Shown here: piece after piece, positions 1 through 9,839 of the stretch
Layout of the letters: each line of letters begins with the position of its first letter
Numbering within the stretch: position 1 is the first letter of the stretch
From: CATQHW01 sp965243545
GTDB lineage: Bacteria > Spirochaetota > Spirochaetia > SZUA-6 > Bin103
Assembly (NCBI GenBank): GCA_965243545.1
Contig: OZ251573.1
Span: forward strand, 1,798,001-1,862,000
Reading direction: 5' to 3'
DNA: 64,000 nucleotides
Notes under the pieces: model-generated
The model's input: only the letters and a program-made list of their open reading frames with translations
What the model was told of the DNA's origin: nothing
Databases searched by the model: none
Position numbers and translations under genes: made by a program

Positions 1-1
1 C

Positions 2-343
2 GCCGGGCTGGTGGCGCGCGCCCGCGGCCACCGCCGCTACTACGCGGCGGCGTTGAGCGGCGGGCAGGCGCTGCTGCTCAAACGGCGCGACGGAACGGTG
101 CGGGTGCTGGCGCGCGCCCGTTGCGCCGCGCCGCCGGACGCGCCGTTGCAGCTGGCGTTGACGGCGGCCGGCGCCGAGCTGCGGATGGCGGTCGCCGGCC
201 GCCCGTTGCTGGCGGCGCAGGACGGCGAGTACGTGAGCGGCGGCGCCGGCTTCCTGGTGGAGGAGGGCGGCTACTTGGCGCGCGGCTTCCGGGTGGAGCG
301 CATCCGGCCGGCGTCTGACGCAGGTGACGCGGATGGCCGCTGA
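2..343 (+). CDS. C-terminal part of an ADP-ribosylglycohydrolase-type protein (lectin-like domain), cut by window edge
   Basis: The reading frame is open from the first codon of the window, so the start lies upstream. The visible 113 residues resemble a laminin-G/concanavalin-like beta-sandwich and align with the last ~110 residues of the next gene: both contain RRYYAA, a D-G-x-Y-x-S-G-G-A-G-F-L block and G-F-R-V-x-R near the end. The preceding catalytic part is therefore inferred to be an ADP-ribosylglycohydrolase like its neighbour, but that part is not visible. The stop at 341-343 overlaps the ATG of the next gene (333) by 11 bp, which suggests translational coupling. A GTG at position 11 is only an internal codon. 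Function of the domain is probably carbohydrate or surface binding (inference). Confidence 0.75.
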   Translation, partial: AGLVARARGHRRYYAAALSGGQALLLKRRDGTVRVLARARCAAPPDAPLQLALTAAGAELRMAVAGRPLLAAQDGEYVSGGAGFLVEEGGYLARGFRVERIRPASDAGDADGR

Positions 344-2488
344 CGAACGGCGCATCGGGTCGGCGACCTACGCCGGCGTGCTCGGCAAGCTGATCGGCGT
401 CTATCTGGGGCGGCCGGTGGAAGGGTGGGCGTACCGGGCCATCCGGGAGCGGTTCGGCGAGGTCGACCGCTACGTGCACCGGGAGCTCGGCGCGCCGCTG
501 GTGGTCGCCGACGACGATCTGTCCGGCAGCTTCGGCTTCTTCCGCGCGATGGAGGATTGCCGCTCCGCGAGCGGCGTCACCGCCGCGGACTTCGGCGACA
601 CGTGGCTCAACACCATCATCGAGGACCGGACCATCCTCTGGTGGGGCGGCTTTGGCCGATCCACCGAGCACACCGCGTTTCTGCGCCTCAAGGCCGGGTA
701 TCGCGCCCCGCAGAGCGGCAGCCGCGCGCTCAACGGGGAGATGCTGTCGACCCAGATCGGCGCGCAGATCTTCACCGATCCGCTGGCGCTGACGTCGCCC
801 GGCGACCCGGAACAGGCGGCGGCGCTGATCCGCAAGGCGGCGTCGGTGAGCCACGACGGCGTGGCGCTCGACTGCGCGGCGTACCTGGGCGCGATGCAGG
901 CGCTCGCCTTCACGCATCGGTCGCTCGATGCGCTGCTGGCGGCGGCGCAGCCGTTTGCGGCCGGCGGCCAGCTCCGCCGCCTGATCGACGACGTGCGCGG
1001 CGCCTGCAGCCGCGAGCGCGACTGGCGGCGGGTGCGCGCCTGGCTCGACCCGCGCTACGGGTACGGAGTGTTTCCCGGACCGTGCCCGATTCTGACCAAC
1101 CACGCGATGGTGCTGGTGGCGCTGCTGCTCGGCGGCGACGACTTCCGGCGCGCGCTGACGATCGCCGCCTCGGCCGGTTACGACACCGACTGCAACGCCG
1201 GCAGCGTCGGCTGCCTCAACGGCGTGCGGCTCGGCTTGGCGGCGATCCCGGCCGACCTGCGCGATCCGGTCGCCGACCGCCTGCTGGTGGTCACCGCCGA
1301 AGGGGGCCGCGCGGTGAGCGACGCGGTCCTGGAGACGCGCCGCATCTTGCGCGCCGGCCCTGGCGCCTCGGGCCGGCCGGCGCCGACGGCGCGGCTGCCG
1401 CGCTTCGCCTTCGAGTTGCCCGGCGCCCGGCAGGGGTTCGCGCCGTGTCCGCACGCGATCCCGGATGCGCCGCCGGCCGCGCCGGCGCCGTCCTCCGCGC
1501 CGGTAGAGGTTGCCGGCAGCGCCGATCCGGGGCTGGAGATCGCGTACCGGGACCTGACGCCGGGGCGCACGGCGCGGATCTCGACACCGGTGTTCCTGGA
1601 CTTCGCCGAGGTCGCCGACAACTTCGCCACCCACGCCAGCCCGACGCTTTACCCGACGCAGGAGGTGGCCGTGCGCCTGGAGGCGCCGGCGGAGGGGCCG
1701 CTCCCGCTGCCGGCGGCGGCCGTGTACGCGCTCTACTACGACGCTACCGATTGCGTGCGGCAGCTCCGCTCCGAGCCGTGCGCGCTCCGCGCCGGCGTCA
1801 ACACGCTCCGGTGGCGCGTGCCGGACAACGGCGGCATGCCGCTGTTCCGGGTCGGGCTGGAACTGAGCGCGCCGGCCGGCGCGCCCGCTCCCCTGGCCGG
1901 CCGGCTGCGCCTCCGCAGCCTCGACTGGGACGGCGCGCCGGACGACTTCCGCCAGCGCGGCACGTTGATGTCGTCGATCTGGAACCTGCGCCCCTGCTGG
2001 CTGCGCGCGTGGGTGAGCGCCGCGCGCGAGTTCGCGCCCGACTTCGATCTCACCTACTGCATCTCGCACAGCGCCGACGACGGTGTGGTACGCTCGGCAC
2101 GCGCGCCTGGCGCGACTACGCGGTGGAGACGCGGCTCCGCTTCAGCCTGCACCGCCGGGGCGGGGTGGTGCTGCGCGCCGGCGGTCTGCGCCGCTACTAC
2201 GCCGCCGTGTTCAGTGGAGAAGACACCGTCGCCATCATCGCGCGGCAAGACCGGACGGCCTGTACGCTCGCCTCCGCGCCGTTCCCGTACGTAACCGAGC
2301 GGCTGTACTCGGTGCGGTTCGCCGCCGCCGGCGACCGCCTGACGCTTGCCGTGGACGGCGCGCCGCTGCTGCAGGCGCGCGACGGCCGGTACCGCAGCGG
2401 CGGGGCGGGTTTCCTCATCGACCAGGGCACGGCGTGCGCCGACGGCTTCCGCGTCCGCCGATTGCCGGGGCCGCCCGGCCTCGAGTGA
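333..2488 (+). CDS. ADP-ribosylglycohydrolase family protein with C-terminal lectin-like domain, apparent -1 frameshift near 2088
   Basis: The N-terminal ~340 residues form a DraG/ADP-ribosylglycohydrolase fold: the acidic DDDLSGSF stretch near residue 60 and AGYDTDCNAGS near residue 280 supply the expected Asp ligands for the two divalent metals. A linker and a beta-rich region follow. The original frame reads DLTYCISHSADDGVV and then loses similarity, while a second frame resumes at GTLGTRAWRDYAVE (about 2087-2130) and continues to the TGA at 2488; that tail matches the tail of the upstream gene. A single missing base between about 2082 and 2092 explains this; it may be a real mutation or a sequence error. 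Known members remove ADP-ribose from proteins or small molecules; the true substrate here is unknown. ATG at 333 is chosen over an upstream GTG at 324 because it fits the overlap with the preceding gene. Confidence 0.75.
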
Positions 2489-2567
2489 CGTGCGGGGCTT
2501 CGTCCCCACGAAATATCCGGAAGACTCGGAATCTTTCGGCCTTGGCGCATCGCGCCCGTTTCAACGG

Positions 2568-2596
2568 TTGCGGTCATACGCAGCATGGTCTATAGT
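2568..2596 (+). promoter_or_regulatory. Candidate sigma70-type promoter of the surface protein
   Basis: TTGCGG (2568-2573), a 17-bp spacer and TATAGT (2591-2596) lie 34 bp before the preferred ATG of the next gene. Each box departs from consensus in two positions or fewer, and the local sequence is more AT-rich than its surroundings. Confidence 0.45.
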
Positions 2597-2629
2597 GACC
2601 CCTGGTCAATCTATCTGGCGGGGGAACGA

Positions 2630-5125
2630 ATGAAAGCGGCGAAGGCAGTGCGAGCAAAGATCATTGGGGCGACGGCGCGGTTGAGACTCGGCCGCCGGAC
2701 AACGGCGGGCTGGCGCCGCGTGCCGGGCCGGGCGGGCGTCATGCCGCTCGCTGCTGCCATCGTTGCGGCGCTGCTGGCGTCCGCGCCGGCCGAGGCGCAG
2801 AGCGCGCAGCGCGTGCTGGGCGTGTCGATCCAGTCCAGTCCCGGGTCCGACGGTTTCTACACCGACGGCGAGACCATCACGGTACGGGTACGATTCAGCG
2901 GACCGGGCAGGCCGCGCCTGTTCAGTGGTCAGAGCGCGTCGATCGACATCGACATCGGAGGAGTCACCCAAAAAGCGACGATTTCGGGTGACCGTCATCA
3001 GACCGAATGGGACCTGACGTACCGGGTGCGGCCGGGGGACCGCGATCTCGACGGCATCAGCATTCCCGCGAACGGGTTGTCGGGACAGTTCAGTTGTGGC
3101 ACCGGGTGTACCCCCAACATGGCCCACTCCGCCGTCGCCGCTTCTTCGACCCACACGGTACTGGCCACCCCGAGCGTCCCCGGCGGCTTCAGCGTGGACG
3201 GCGGCGCCGGAGAAGCGACGCTGAGATGGAACCGCGACACCGGCGCCCACTCCTCGAGAGCTTACGAGTATCAGCAAGACGGCGGCGGTTGGACGAGTGC
3301 GGGCGGCGCCAACGCGAGCTCCCATACGGTGACGTTGGCGGCCGGCACGTACCGGTTCGAGCTACGGGCCCGGAACCGGACCGGCGCCGGGGCCGCGACG
3401 AACGCGCGCAGAGTAACGGTGACCGACGCCCCCAGCGGCCCGACCGGTCCCACCTCCCCGGACGCGGCCGTGACCGTGGTCGTCGACCCGACCAGCTTGA
3501 CGGTGGTCGAGGGCCGCTCCCGCGCCTACCAGGTGCGGCTGTCCGCCGCGCCGTCCGCTGACGTCACGGTGACCATCAGCAGCAGCGCCGCAGTCGTCAC
3601 CGCCGCCCCGGCGGAGTTGACCTTTACCGCGAGCGACTGGTCCATGCCGCAAACGGTCACCGTGACCGCGGCGCAGGATGACGACACTGACGACGGCGCG
3701 GCGACCCTGAGCCACACGCTTAGCGGTTCGGGCGTCGACCGGACCGGACCGACCCTCCGCGTCACCGTGACTGACGACGACGCGGCGGGCGTGGACCTGC
3801 CGGACGAGCTGACGTTCGGTGATGACGCTGATCAGGAAGTTGCCGCGCAGCGCTACGCCGTAGGGATGGAGGTCAACGTGACCCTGCCGGCGGCGACCGG
3901 CGGCACGCCGCCGTTGCGCTACCGCCTGACGCCCGACCTGCCGGAGGGCCTCTCGTTCAACGCGGCGACGCGCGTCGTGTCCGGCACGCCGGCCGCGGCG
4001 GCGGAGGAGACCGAGTACACCCTGACGGTGACCGACGCCCAAGACTACCAAGACGAGTTGCGCTTCTCGATCACGGTGCAAGCCGCGGGCGCAGCCGCAG
4101 GTGAGGAAGCAGGCCCGGCGCAGGTTCGCAGCGCTGCGTTGGCAAACGTGCTGGCGTCGTATGGGGGAGCGGTCGCAGCGGATGCGGTGGAGTTGGTCGG
4201 CGACCGCTTTATCGCAATAGGGCCGCGGCTGCAGCTGCCCGAAGGCGCTACGGACGCGGATGCGGTGCTGGCCGGGAGCGCGTTCGCGGCGCCGGCGCCC
4301 GGCGGCTGGGCGCTGTGGGGGCGCGGTGCGCTGAGCGGATTCTCCACCGCGACCGAAGACGGCAGCGTGCTGAGCGGCTACCTGGGCGCGGACTGGCGCT
4401 CGCAACCGGACATCCTGGTCGGGGGCGCGGTAGCGTACGGCACGGCCGGTGACGTGAACTACCGCGGCGCCGCTGGTGCTGCTGCCGGCTCGAAGGGCAA
4501 GGCGACGGTCACCACTGTCATCGCGCTGCCTTACGCGCACTGGAGTCCCAGTCGAGGTTTGGGCGTGTGGGCGCTGGCCGGGCTCGGCGGCGGCGCCGCC
4601 GCGGTAACGCCCGCCGGCTCCGCGGCGGCGATAGAGACCGGCGTGTTCCTGGCCCTGGGCGGCGCCGGCGTTCGCTACGACGTGGTCGGCTGGCCGGGCG
4701 GTAGCGCCGCGGTCAAGGTGGACGGGTTCCTTGCATCGCTGTCGACGGCTGAGCAACCCGGCTTGGCGTCGGCCAACGCCACCCCCGGCCGACTGCGGCT
4801 GCTGTTCGAAACCCGCACGCGCTGGGAGTTCCGGGAACAATCGTGGCTGCAGCCGGTGGTCGAGGTCGGCGGCCGCTTTGACGGCGCTATCGGCGCCGAG
4901 TTCGGCGGCGGCGTCTCGTACCGTCACACCGGCATCGGGCTGGGAGCGGACGTGCGCGGCCGGTACGTGCTGGCCGAGCGCCAGGAGTGGGGCGCGAGCG
5001 CCGCTCTGAGCTACACCCTCGGCGAGAGCGGCTGGTCGTTCGCGCTCAACGTCGACGCCACCCCGGAGGAGCACACCGGCTCGCCCGCCTACGCCCTCGC
5101 GCTCCACGGCTCGCTACGCATGTAG
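2630..5125 (+). CDS. Secreted/outer-membrane protein with fibronectin/Ig-like domains and C-terminal beta-barrel-like region
   Basis: ATG at 2630 follows a GGGGG-type ribosome site and gives a long basic n-region, then a hydrophobic core (PLAAAIVAALLASAPAEA) typical of a signal peptide with cleavage after AEA or AQS. After about residue 190 there is a fibronectin-III-like segment, then a Calx-beta/cadherin-like segment (VDPTSLTVVEG), then a putative-Ig (He_PIG) domain recognisable by LPEGLSFNAATRVVSGTP. The last ~300 residues alternate short beta strands with Gly/Ala turns (WALWGRGALSGF, SGYLGADW), like an autotransporter or opacity-type barrel, and end in LHGSLRM rather than a canonical terminal Phe. 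It most likely sits in the outer membrane and exposes the Ig-like domains, perhaps for adhesion (inference). It is transcribed alone, convergent with tsaD. Confidence 0.7.
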   Translation: MKAAKAVRAKIIGATARLRLGRRTTAGWRRVPGRAGVMPLAAAIVAALLASAPAEAQSAQRVLGVSIQSSPGSDGFYTDGETITVRVRFSGPGRPRLFSGQSASIDIDIGGVTQKATISGDRHQTEWDLTYRVRPGDRDLDGISIPANGLSGQFSCGTGCTPNMAHSAVAASSTHTVLATPSVPGGFSVDGGAGEATLRWNRDTGAHSSRAYEYQQDGGGWTSAGGANASSHTVTLAAGTYRFELRARNRTGAGAATNARRVTVTDAPSGPTGPTSPDAAVTVVVDPTSLTVVEGRSRAYQVRLSAAPSADVTVTISSSAAVVTAAPAELTFTASDWSMPQTVTVTAAQDDDTDDGAATLSHTLSGSGVDRTGPTLRVTVTDDDAAGVDLPDELTFGDDADQEVAAQRYAVGMEVNVTLPAATGGTPPLRYRLTPDLPEGLSFNAATRVVSGTPAAAAEETEYTLTVTDAQDYQDELRFSITVQAAGAAAGEEAGPAQVRSAALANVLASYGGAVAADAVELVGDRFIAIGPRLQLPEGATDADAVLAGSAFAAPAPGGWALWGRGALSGFSTATEDGSVLSGYLGADWRSQPDILVGGAVAYGTAGDVNYRGAAGAAAGSKGKATVTTVIALPYAHWSPSRGLGVWALAGLGGGAAAVTPAGSAAAIETGVFLALGGAGVRYDVVGWPGGSAAVKVDGFLASLSTAEQPGLASANATPGRLRLLFETRTRWEFREQSWLQPVVEVGGRFDGAIGAEFGGGVSYRHTGIGLGADVRGRYVLAERQEWGASAALSYTLGESGWSFALNVDATPEEHTGSPAYALALHGSLRM

Positions 5126-5172
5126 GAGGAAGAGCCGGGCAAAGGGCAGGCCGGAGAAACGTCAGTCGATCT

Positions 5173-5195
5173 CGGACGAACCCGTTCAACGTCCG
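5173..5195 (+). terminator. Weak hairpin between convergent genes
   Basis: CGGACG and CGTCCG can pair as a 6-bp stem around an 11-nt loop, 48 bp after the surface-protein stop. It is followed by an AT-rich stretch (ATAATGTATATT) but not by a clean U tract, so it is only a candidate terminator. Confidence 0.3.
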
Positions 5196-5251
5196 ATAAT
5201 GTATATTCTGTCAACCAACATCCGGTGGTAACGGCGGCGCCGTCGTCCCTC

Positions 5252-6274
5252 CTACGACGCTCGGCGAAAGCCGGCGACGCGGGCGGCGGCGCCGAAGCCC
5301 AGACCGCTCGGGCCGTCGCGCCGCAGCACGTGGTAGCCGAGTCCGGCGATCATCGCCGCGTTGTCGGTGCAGAGCGCCATGGCGGGAAAGAACGCCTCGA
5401 ACTCCGGCTCTTCCGCCAGCCGGCGGCGCAGATAGCTGTTGGCCGCCACTCCGCCGGCGGCGACGATGCGGCGCCGGCCGCGCCGGCGCGCCGCGGCGAT
5501 CGCCTGGTCGACGACGATATCGATGGCGGTCTTCTGAAACGACGCGGCGATGTCCTCAGTCTGTTCCGGCGCGGACCGGTCGGCGCGGAACTGCTCCCGC
5601 TGATGGATCACCGCGGTCTTGAGGCCCGAATACGACACGTCGAACCGGCCGGCGCCGCGCCGCACCGACGGCGCCGGAAACCGATAGGCGTCCGGGTTTC
5701 CCCGTTCGGCCAGCCGCTGGATGGCGACGCCGCCCGGAAAACCGATCTCGAAGTGCTTGGCGACCTTATCGAACGCCTCGCCGCAGGCGTCGTCGACGGT
5801 GGCGCCCAGCACCTCCCAGCGGTCCAGCCCCTGCACGTCGATCACCATGGTGTGCCCGCCGGACAGCAGCAGGGAGATGTACGGATAGCTGATGCCGCGC
5901 TCCATGTGCGGCGAGTAGACGTGCGCGCGGATGTGGTCGACCGCTACCAGCGGCTTGCCGGTCGCCAGCGCCAGCCCCTTGGCGTAGGAGACGCCGACCA
6001 GCAGCGATCCGATCAACCCCGGCCGGCAGGTGACGGCCAGCGCGTCGATCTGCTCCAGCGTGCAACCGGCCGCCGTCAGACCGCGCGCGACCACGGCGTC
6101 GATCCACTCCACGTGCATCCGCGACGCGATCTCCGGCACGACCCCGGCGAATGGCCGGTGCGCCTCCACCTGCGACGCCACCTCGTTGGAGAGGATGACG
6201 GCCCCGTCCCGGACGACCGCCGCGGCGCACTCGTCGCAGGACGTCTCGATGCCCAGGATGAGGGCGGAGGTCAC
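5252..6274 (-). CDS. tsaD: tRNA N6-adenosine threonylcarbamoyltransferase TsaD
   Basis: The 340-residue protein has the usual length and the ASKHA-fold start LGIETSCDE. The two metal-binding histidine motifs are visible as SRMHVEWID near residue 110 and DHIRAHVYS near residue 140; GGHTMVID and the GGVAANSYLR segment complete the family signature. With TsaB, TsaC and TsaE it transfers threonylcarbamoyl to A37 of ANN-decoding tRNAs in the cytoplasm. None of these partners is in the window. The ATG overlaps the stop of the upstream deacetylase by 4 bp (ATGA), so the two are probably co-translated. It is an essential housekeeping gene in most bacteria. Confidence 0.95.
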   Translation of the reverse strand: MTSALILGIETSCDECAAAVVRDGAVILSNEVASQVEAHRPFAGVVPEIASRMHVEWIDAVVARGLTAAGCTLEQIDALAVTCRPGLIGSLLVGVSYAKGLALATGKPLVAVDHIRAHVYSPHMERGISYPYISLLLSGGHTMVIDVQGLDRWEVLGATVDDACGEAFDKVAKHFEIGFPGGVAIQRLAERGNPDAYRFPAPSVRRGAGRFDVSYSGLKTAVIHQREQFRADRSAPEQTEDIAASFQKTAIDIVVDQAIAAARRRGRRRIVAAGGVAANSYLRRRLAEEPEFEAFFPAMALCTDNAAMIAGLGYHVLRRDGPSGLGFGAAARVAGFRRAS

Positions 6275-7293
6275 CGCGGCAGCAGCTCGGAGAGGTACAC
6301 CAGCTCGAATCCCGCGCGTTCGATCTCCGGCAGACGGTTCTCCAACACCGAGAGGACGACGCGGTTGGTGACGTGACCGATCAATATCGCCCTTCCCCGC
6401 TCGCGGGCGATCGCCATGCCGCGGTCGATGGCGGAGCTCACCGTAGCCTCGTCCGCGGAGACGTCCAGGAACACGTCCCGGCTCAGGAACGGAACCCCGT
6501 GCCGCGCGGCCGACTCCCTGGCTACCGAATCGGCGGTGGTGCGGCTGTCCAGAAAGTACCGGTCGGTCCGCTTCAGGTACGCCATCACGGTGTCCATGAT
6601 GCGCGGGTCGGCGGTCGCCCGCGAGCCCATGTGGTTGTTCACGCCGCGCGTGCCGAGCGATCCGAAGTGCCGGTCCAGCAGCCCGATCACGGCCGGATCA
6701 TCGTAGCCGACCTTGATCGCGCCGGGGCCGGGATCGGACGGCCCTTGCGGCTCCATCGGCAGATGCAGGATCACTTCCTTGCCGGCCTGCTCCGCGCGCG
6801 CGGCCACCTCCGCGGTGAACTCGAGCTGCGGCAACACGGCAAGGGAGAGTTTGCCCGGAAAGCGAAGGTACGCGTCGGCGTCGGCCAGGTTGTGCCCGGC
6901 GTCGTCAAGCACGATCGCCAGCGGGATCGGCCGCCCGGCGTACGGCCGTTGCGCGGCCGGCCGGCGCGGAGCGGCGGCCTGCGGTTCGGCGGCCCACGGC
7001 CGGACCAGGACCGGCACCGCCGGTTCGGCGGCCGGCGCGCCGATCGGCGCCGGCGCGCGTCCGCCCGGCGGAACCACCAGCAGAATGCCGAGCGCCACCG
7101 CGGCGGCGGCCAGCACTCCCGAAACGCGCGCCAGGGTCACCGGCGACGGCAACCGCTTGGGCGACGAATTTCGCTTCGCCGACGAATCTCGCTTCGGCGA
7201 TGGATTGCGCTTCGGAGATGAACTCCGCTGTGCGGACGGACGGCGCTTCCCCGTCGTCTTCCCCTGCTCGTTCCCGGCCTTGCGTTTCTTCAA
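6271..7293 (-). CDS. Divergent polysaccharide deacetylase family protein (YibQ-like)
   Basis: A basic, Ser/Pro-rich N-terminus carries about six imperfect repeats of the type (S)SPKRNPS, followed by one hydrophobic segment (VSGVLAAAAVALGILLVV) that should anchor it in the inner membrane with the enzyme domain outside. The catalytic domain starts at IAIVLDDAG-like AIVLDDAGHN, then LSLAVLP, ILHLPMEP, GVNNHMGS and FLDSRT, all hallmarks of the DUF610/divergent polysaccharide deacetylase family of the NodB superfamily. Known members are implicated in envelope or glycan metabolism; the substrate is unknown. The start codon is TTG at 7293, preceded by GGAG at good spacing; no in-frame ATG gives the full repeat region. 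It lies directly upstream of tsaD with a 4-bp overlap. Confidence 0.8.
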   Translation of the reverse strand: MKKRKAGNEQGKTTGKRRPSAQRSSSPKRNPSPKRDSSAKRNSSPKRLPSPVTLARVSGVLAAAAVALGILLVVPPGGRAPAPIGAPAAEPAVPVLVRPWAAEPQAAAPRRPAAQRPYAGRPIPLAIVLDDAGHNLADADAYLRFPGKLSLAVLPQLEFTAEVAARAEQAGKEVILHLPMEPQGPSDPGPGAIKVGYDDPAVIGLLDRHFGSLGTRGVNNHMGSRATADPRIMDTVMAYLKRTDRYFLDSRTTADSVARESAARHGVPFLSRDVFLDVSADEATVSSAIDRGMAIARERGRAILIGHVTNRVVLSVLENRLPEIERAGFELVYLSELLPR

Positions 7294-7408
7294 GCAGACT
7301 CACTCCGTCGTCGCACCGCGGCGGCGCCGGTCTCAAAATTATCGGCATGGGACCGGAACCCGTTGACGCCGTAGGCGGCCGGCGCCAGCTGCGCTATGAT
7401 CCGACCCC

Positions 7409-8689
7409 GTGCAGGAAGCCGCGTACGAACGGATCGTCACCCTGGACGCCGCCCATATCAAGTTCGGCCCCGGCGCCACCGGCGAGACCGGCTTCGAGGC
7501 GCGCCGGCTCGGGTTGTCGCGGGTGATGGTCCTGACCGACCGCACGTTGCGCGACGGCCCGCAGGTCGCCGCGGTCATGGCGTCGCTGGCCGCCGCCGGC
7601 ATCGACGCCGCCGTCTTCGACCGCGTCCGGGTCGAGCCGACCGACCGCTCCTTCCGCGACGCCATCGCCGCCGCCGACCGCGGGCGGCATGACGGCTTCG
7701 TAGCGGTGGGCGGCGGCTCGGTGATCGACACCGCCAAGGCCGCCAACCTGTACCACACCTACCCCGCCGACTTCTTGGACTACGTAAACCGGCCGGTCGG
7801 CCGCGGGAAACCGCCGCCGGGACCGTTGAAGCCGCTCATCGCCGTGCCGACCACCGCCGGCACCGGCAGCGAGACGACCGGCGTGGCGATCTTCGATCTG
7901 GAGGGGCTGCACGCCAAGACCGGCATAGCCCATCGCGCCTTGAAGCCGGCGGTGGGGATCGTCGATCCCGACAACACCCGCTCGCTGCCGCCGCTGGCGG
8001 CGGCGTGCACGGGCCTGGACGTGCTGAGCCACGCGATCGAGTCCTTCACCGCCCTCCCCTACACCCGGCGGCCGGCCCCGGAGGATCCGTCGATGCGGCC
8101 GTCGTACCAGGGCAGCAACCCGATGAGCGACGTGTGGTCGTCACGGGCGATCGAGATGGTGGCCGCCAACCTGACGGCGGCCATGGCCGGGGACGAGGCG
8201 GCGCAGGCGCAGATGCTCCTTGCCGCCACCTTCGCCGGCTTCGGGTTCGGCAACGCTGGCTGCCACCTGCCGCACGGCATGTCCTACCCGGTCTCCAGCA
8301 ACGTGCGCGACTACCGGCCGGCCGGCTATCCGCAGGATCACCCCATGATCCCGCACGGGATGTCGGTGATCCTCAACGCCCCGGCGGTGTTCCGCTGGAC
8401 GGCCGCCGCCGACCCGGAGCGGCACCTGCGGGCGGCCGCGCTGATGGGCGCCGACGTGGCGGGCGTTCCCGCCGCCGAAGCGGGCGAGGCTGCCGCGCAG
8501 GCGATCATCGACCTGATGAGGCGGACCGGTATGCCGAACGGCCTGTCGGAGGTCGGATACGCCCCGGCCGACGTCGACACGCTGGTCGGCGGCACGCTGC
8601 CGCAACGCCGCGTCACCGCGCTCAGCCCGCGCCCGTTCGACGAGCGGGACGTGGCGCGGCTGTTCGCAGGCGCGATGCGCTATTGGTGA
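7409..8689 (+). CDS. Iron-containing alcohol dehydrogenase, hydroxyacid-oxoacid transhydrogenase (HOT/ADHFE1) type
   Basis: This is a group III Fe-ADH fold of 426 residues. The nucleotide-binding GGGSVIDTAKA and PTTAGTGSE blocks are present near residues 103 and 147, and the metal site is visible in D-V-L-S-H-A-I-E-S and in the H-L-P-H-G-M-S and P-H-G-M-S-V-I-L segments. The insertion around the NAGCHLPHGMSYPVS motif and the downstream HPMIPHG sequence are typical of the HOT subgroup, which couples 4-hydroxybutyrate oxidation to 2-oxoglutarate reduction. GTG at 7409 is the only suitable start; TATGAT sits only 8 nt before it and no ribosome site is seen, so the message may be leaderless. Substrate assignment is from family similarity. 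Confidence 0.85.
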   Translation: MQEAAYERIVTLDAAHIKFGPGATGETGFEARRLGLSRVMVLTDRTLRDGPQVAAVMASLAAAGIDAAVFDRVRVEPTDRSFRDAIAAADRGRHDGFVAVGGGSVIDTAKAANLYHTYPADFLDYVNRPVGRGKPPPGPLKPLIAVPTTAGTGSETTGVAIFDLEGLHAKTGIAHRALKPAVGIVDPDNTRSLPPLAAACTGLDVLSHAIESFTALPYTRRPAPEDPSMRPSYQGSNPMSDVWSSRAIEMVAANLTAAMAGDEAAQAQMLLAATFAGFGFGNAGCHLPHGMSYPVSSNVRDYRPAGYPQDHPMIPHGMSVILNAPAVFRWTAAADPERHLRAAALMGADVAGVPAAEAGEAAAQAIIDLMRRTGMPNGLSEVGYAPADVDTLVGGTLPQRRVTALSPRPFDERDVARLFAGAMRYW

Positions 8690-8699
8690 GCGCGCGGGC

Positions 8700-9839
8700 T
8701 CAGATGCTGACCGGCTTGCCGGACGCCGCCGACCGATAACCGGCCATCAGCACCTCGACGTGATGCAGCGCGTCGCGGGCGGTCACCTCCGGCCGCCGGC
8801 CCGAGTCGAGGCAGTCGAGGAACGCGGCGATGTCGGACCGCTCCTCGCGGTCCAGCGTGATCCAGCGGTCCTTGGCCGGCGGCTGCGTTTCCCGCGCCGT
8901 CGAATCCCACATCTGCATCGGGTCGTGAGGGTGCACGGGGGCGGTCGTCGCGGCCGGTTGTGTGTTGTACACCTCGATGCGAGGGCGGGACGCCGCGAAC
9001 GTGGCCTGCCCTTCGGAGCCGACCAGCGTCACGCTCCGCTCGCCGGCCTGCGGGTGGCACGGCATGCCGATGCGCCCGCAGCACGCGGTGGCGACGGCGC
9101 CGTCGTCGAGCGTCAGCACCAGCGCTCCGTAGTCCTCGACGTCCAGCGCCGCGTGCTCGGCGAAGAAGTAGTTGCCGGTGTGCCCGTACACGGTGACCGC
9201 GCGGCGGCCGGTGAGCCAGTGGATGAGGGCTACCGGGTAGACGCCCATGTCGAACAGCTCCCGCTTGGCGGTGACGTGGGTGAAGGCGCCGTCCGCGCCG
9301 CGTTCGCGGCGGACCGCGCCGGCCGGTACGGTTCCGGGGCGGCCCTTGGCCATCAGCATGTCGGAGTGGACGGCGCCGATGCGGCCGAGCGCTCCCGATC
9401 GGACGGCCGCCTTGGCGTCCTGCGCCCAGGGGGTGCGCACGGTGGTGAGCATCTGCGTCACCACGCCGCCGGCGGCGGCCGCCGCGTCGGCGGCGTCGGC
9501 GATCGCGCGGGCGTCCGCCACGCTGCCGGCCAGCGGCTTGTCCAGAAAGAGATGCTTGCCGGCGGCCAACACCGCCTGCGCCACGCGCGCGCGCCGTTCC
9601 ACGTCGACGCAACTCACCACGACGTCGACGCCGGGGAGCGCCAGCGCCGCCGCCAGCGGCAGGTACGGCACGCCCAACTCGGCGGCGAGCAGGCGATTGA
9701 GCCCCTCCCGGTACTGCGGGAGGCCGGGCTCGTCGGCGACCGCGGCCAGCTCGCAACGCGGGTCGGCGGCGAACTCGCGCGCGTAGGTTTCCAGATGGGT
9801 GCGGTTGCCGCCGAGCGCCACGACCCGGTGGGCGGCCAT
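8700..9839 (-). CDS. Gfo/Idh/MocA family NAD(P)-dependent oxidoreductase
   Basis: The N-terminal Rossmann fold begins with HRVVALGGNRTH and is followed by the catalytic-lysine motif LDKPLAGS near residue 95; the C-terminal alpha/beta dimerisation domain contains the conserved DMGVYPVALIHWL helix with the active-site residues. These enzymes oxidise or epimerise sugars and related polyols in the cytoplasm; substrate cannot be read from sequence. ATG at 9839 shares one base with the stop of the upstream small gene (TGATG) and has an AGGAGG site inside it, so a longer upstream reading frame was rejected. The closely placed upstream gene suggests a two-gene operon. Confidence 0.85.
   Translation of the reverse strand: MAAHRVVALGGNRTHLETYAREFAADPRCELAAVADEPGLPQYREGLNRLLAAELGVPYLPLAAALALPGVDVVVSCVDVERRARVAQAVLAAGKHLFLDKPLAGSVADARAIADAADAAAAAGGVVTQMLTTVRTPWAQDAKAAVRSGALGRIGAVHSDMLMAKGRPGTVPAGAVRRERGADGAFTHVTAKRELFDMGVYPVALIHWLTGRRAVTVYGHTGNYFFAEHAALDVEDYGALVLTLDDGAVATACCGRIGMPCHPQAGERSVTLVGSEGQATFAASRPRIEVYNTQPAATTAPVHPHDPMQMWDSTARETQPPAKDRWITLDREERSDIAAFLDCLDSGRRPEVTARDALHHVEVLMAGYRSAASGKPVSI

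Noticed and set aside
78..2069. Long minus-strand open frame opposite the glycohydrolase gene
   Set aside because: Arg/Ala/Gly-rich shadow typical of GC-rich DNA; the plus strand has recognisable domains.
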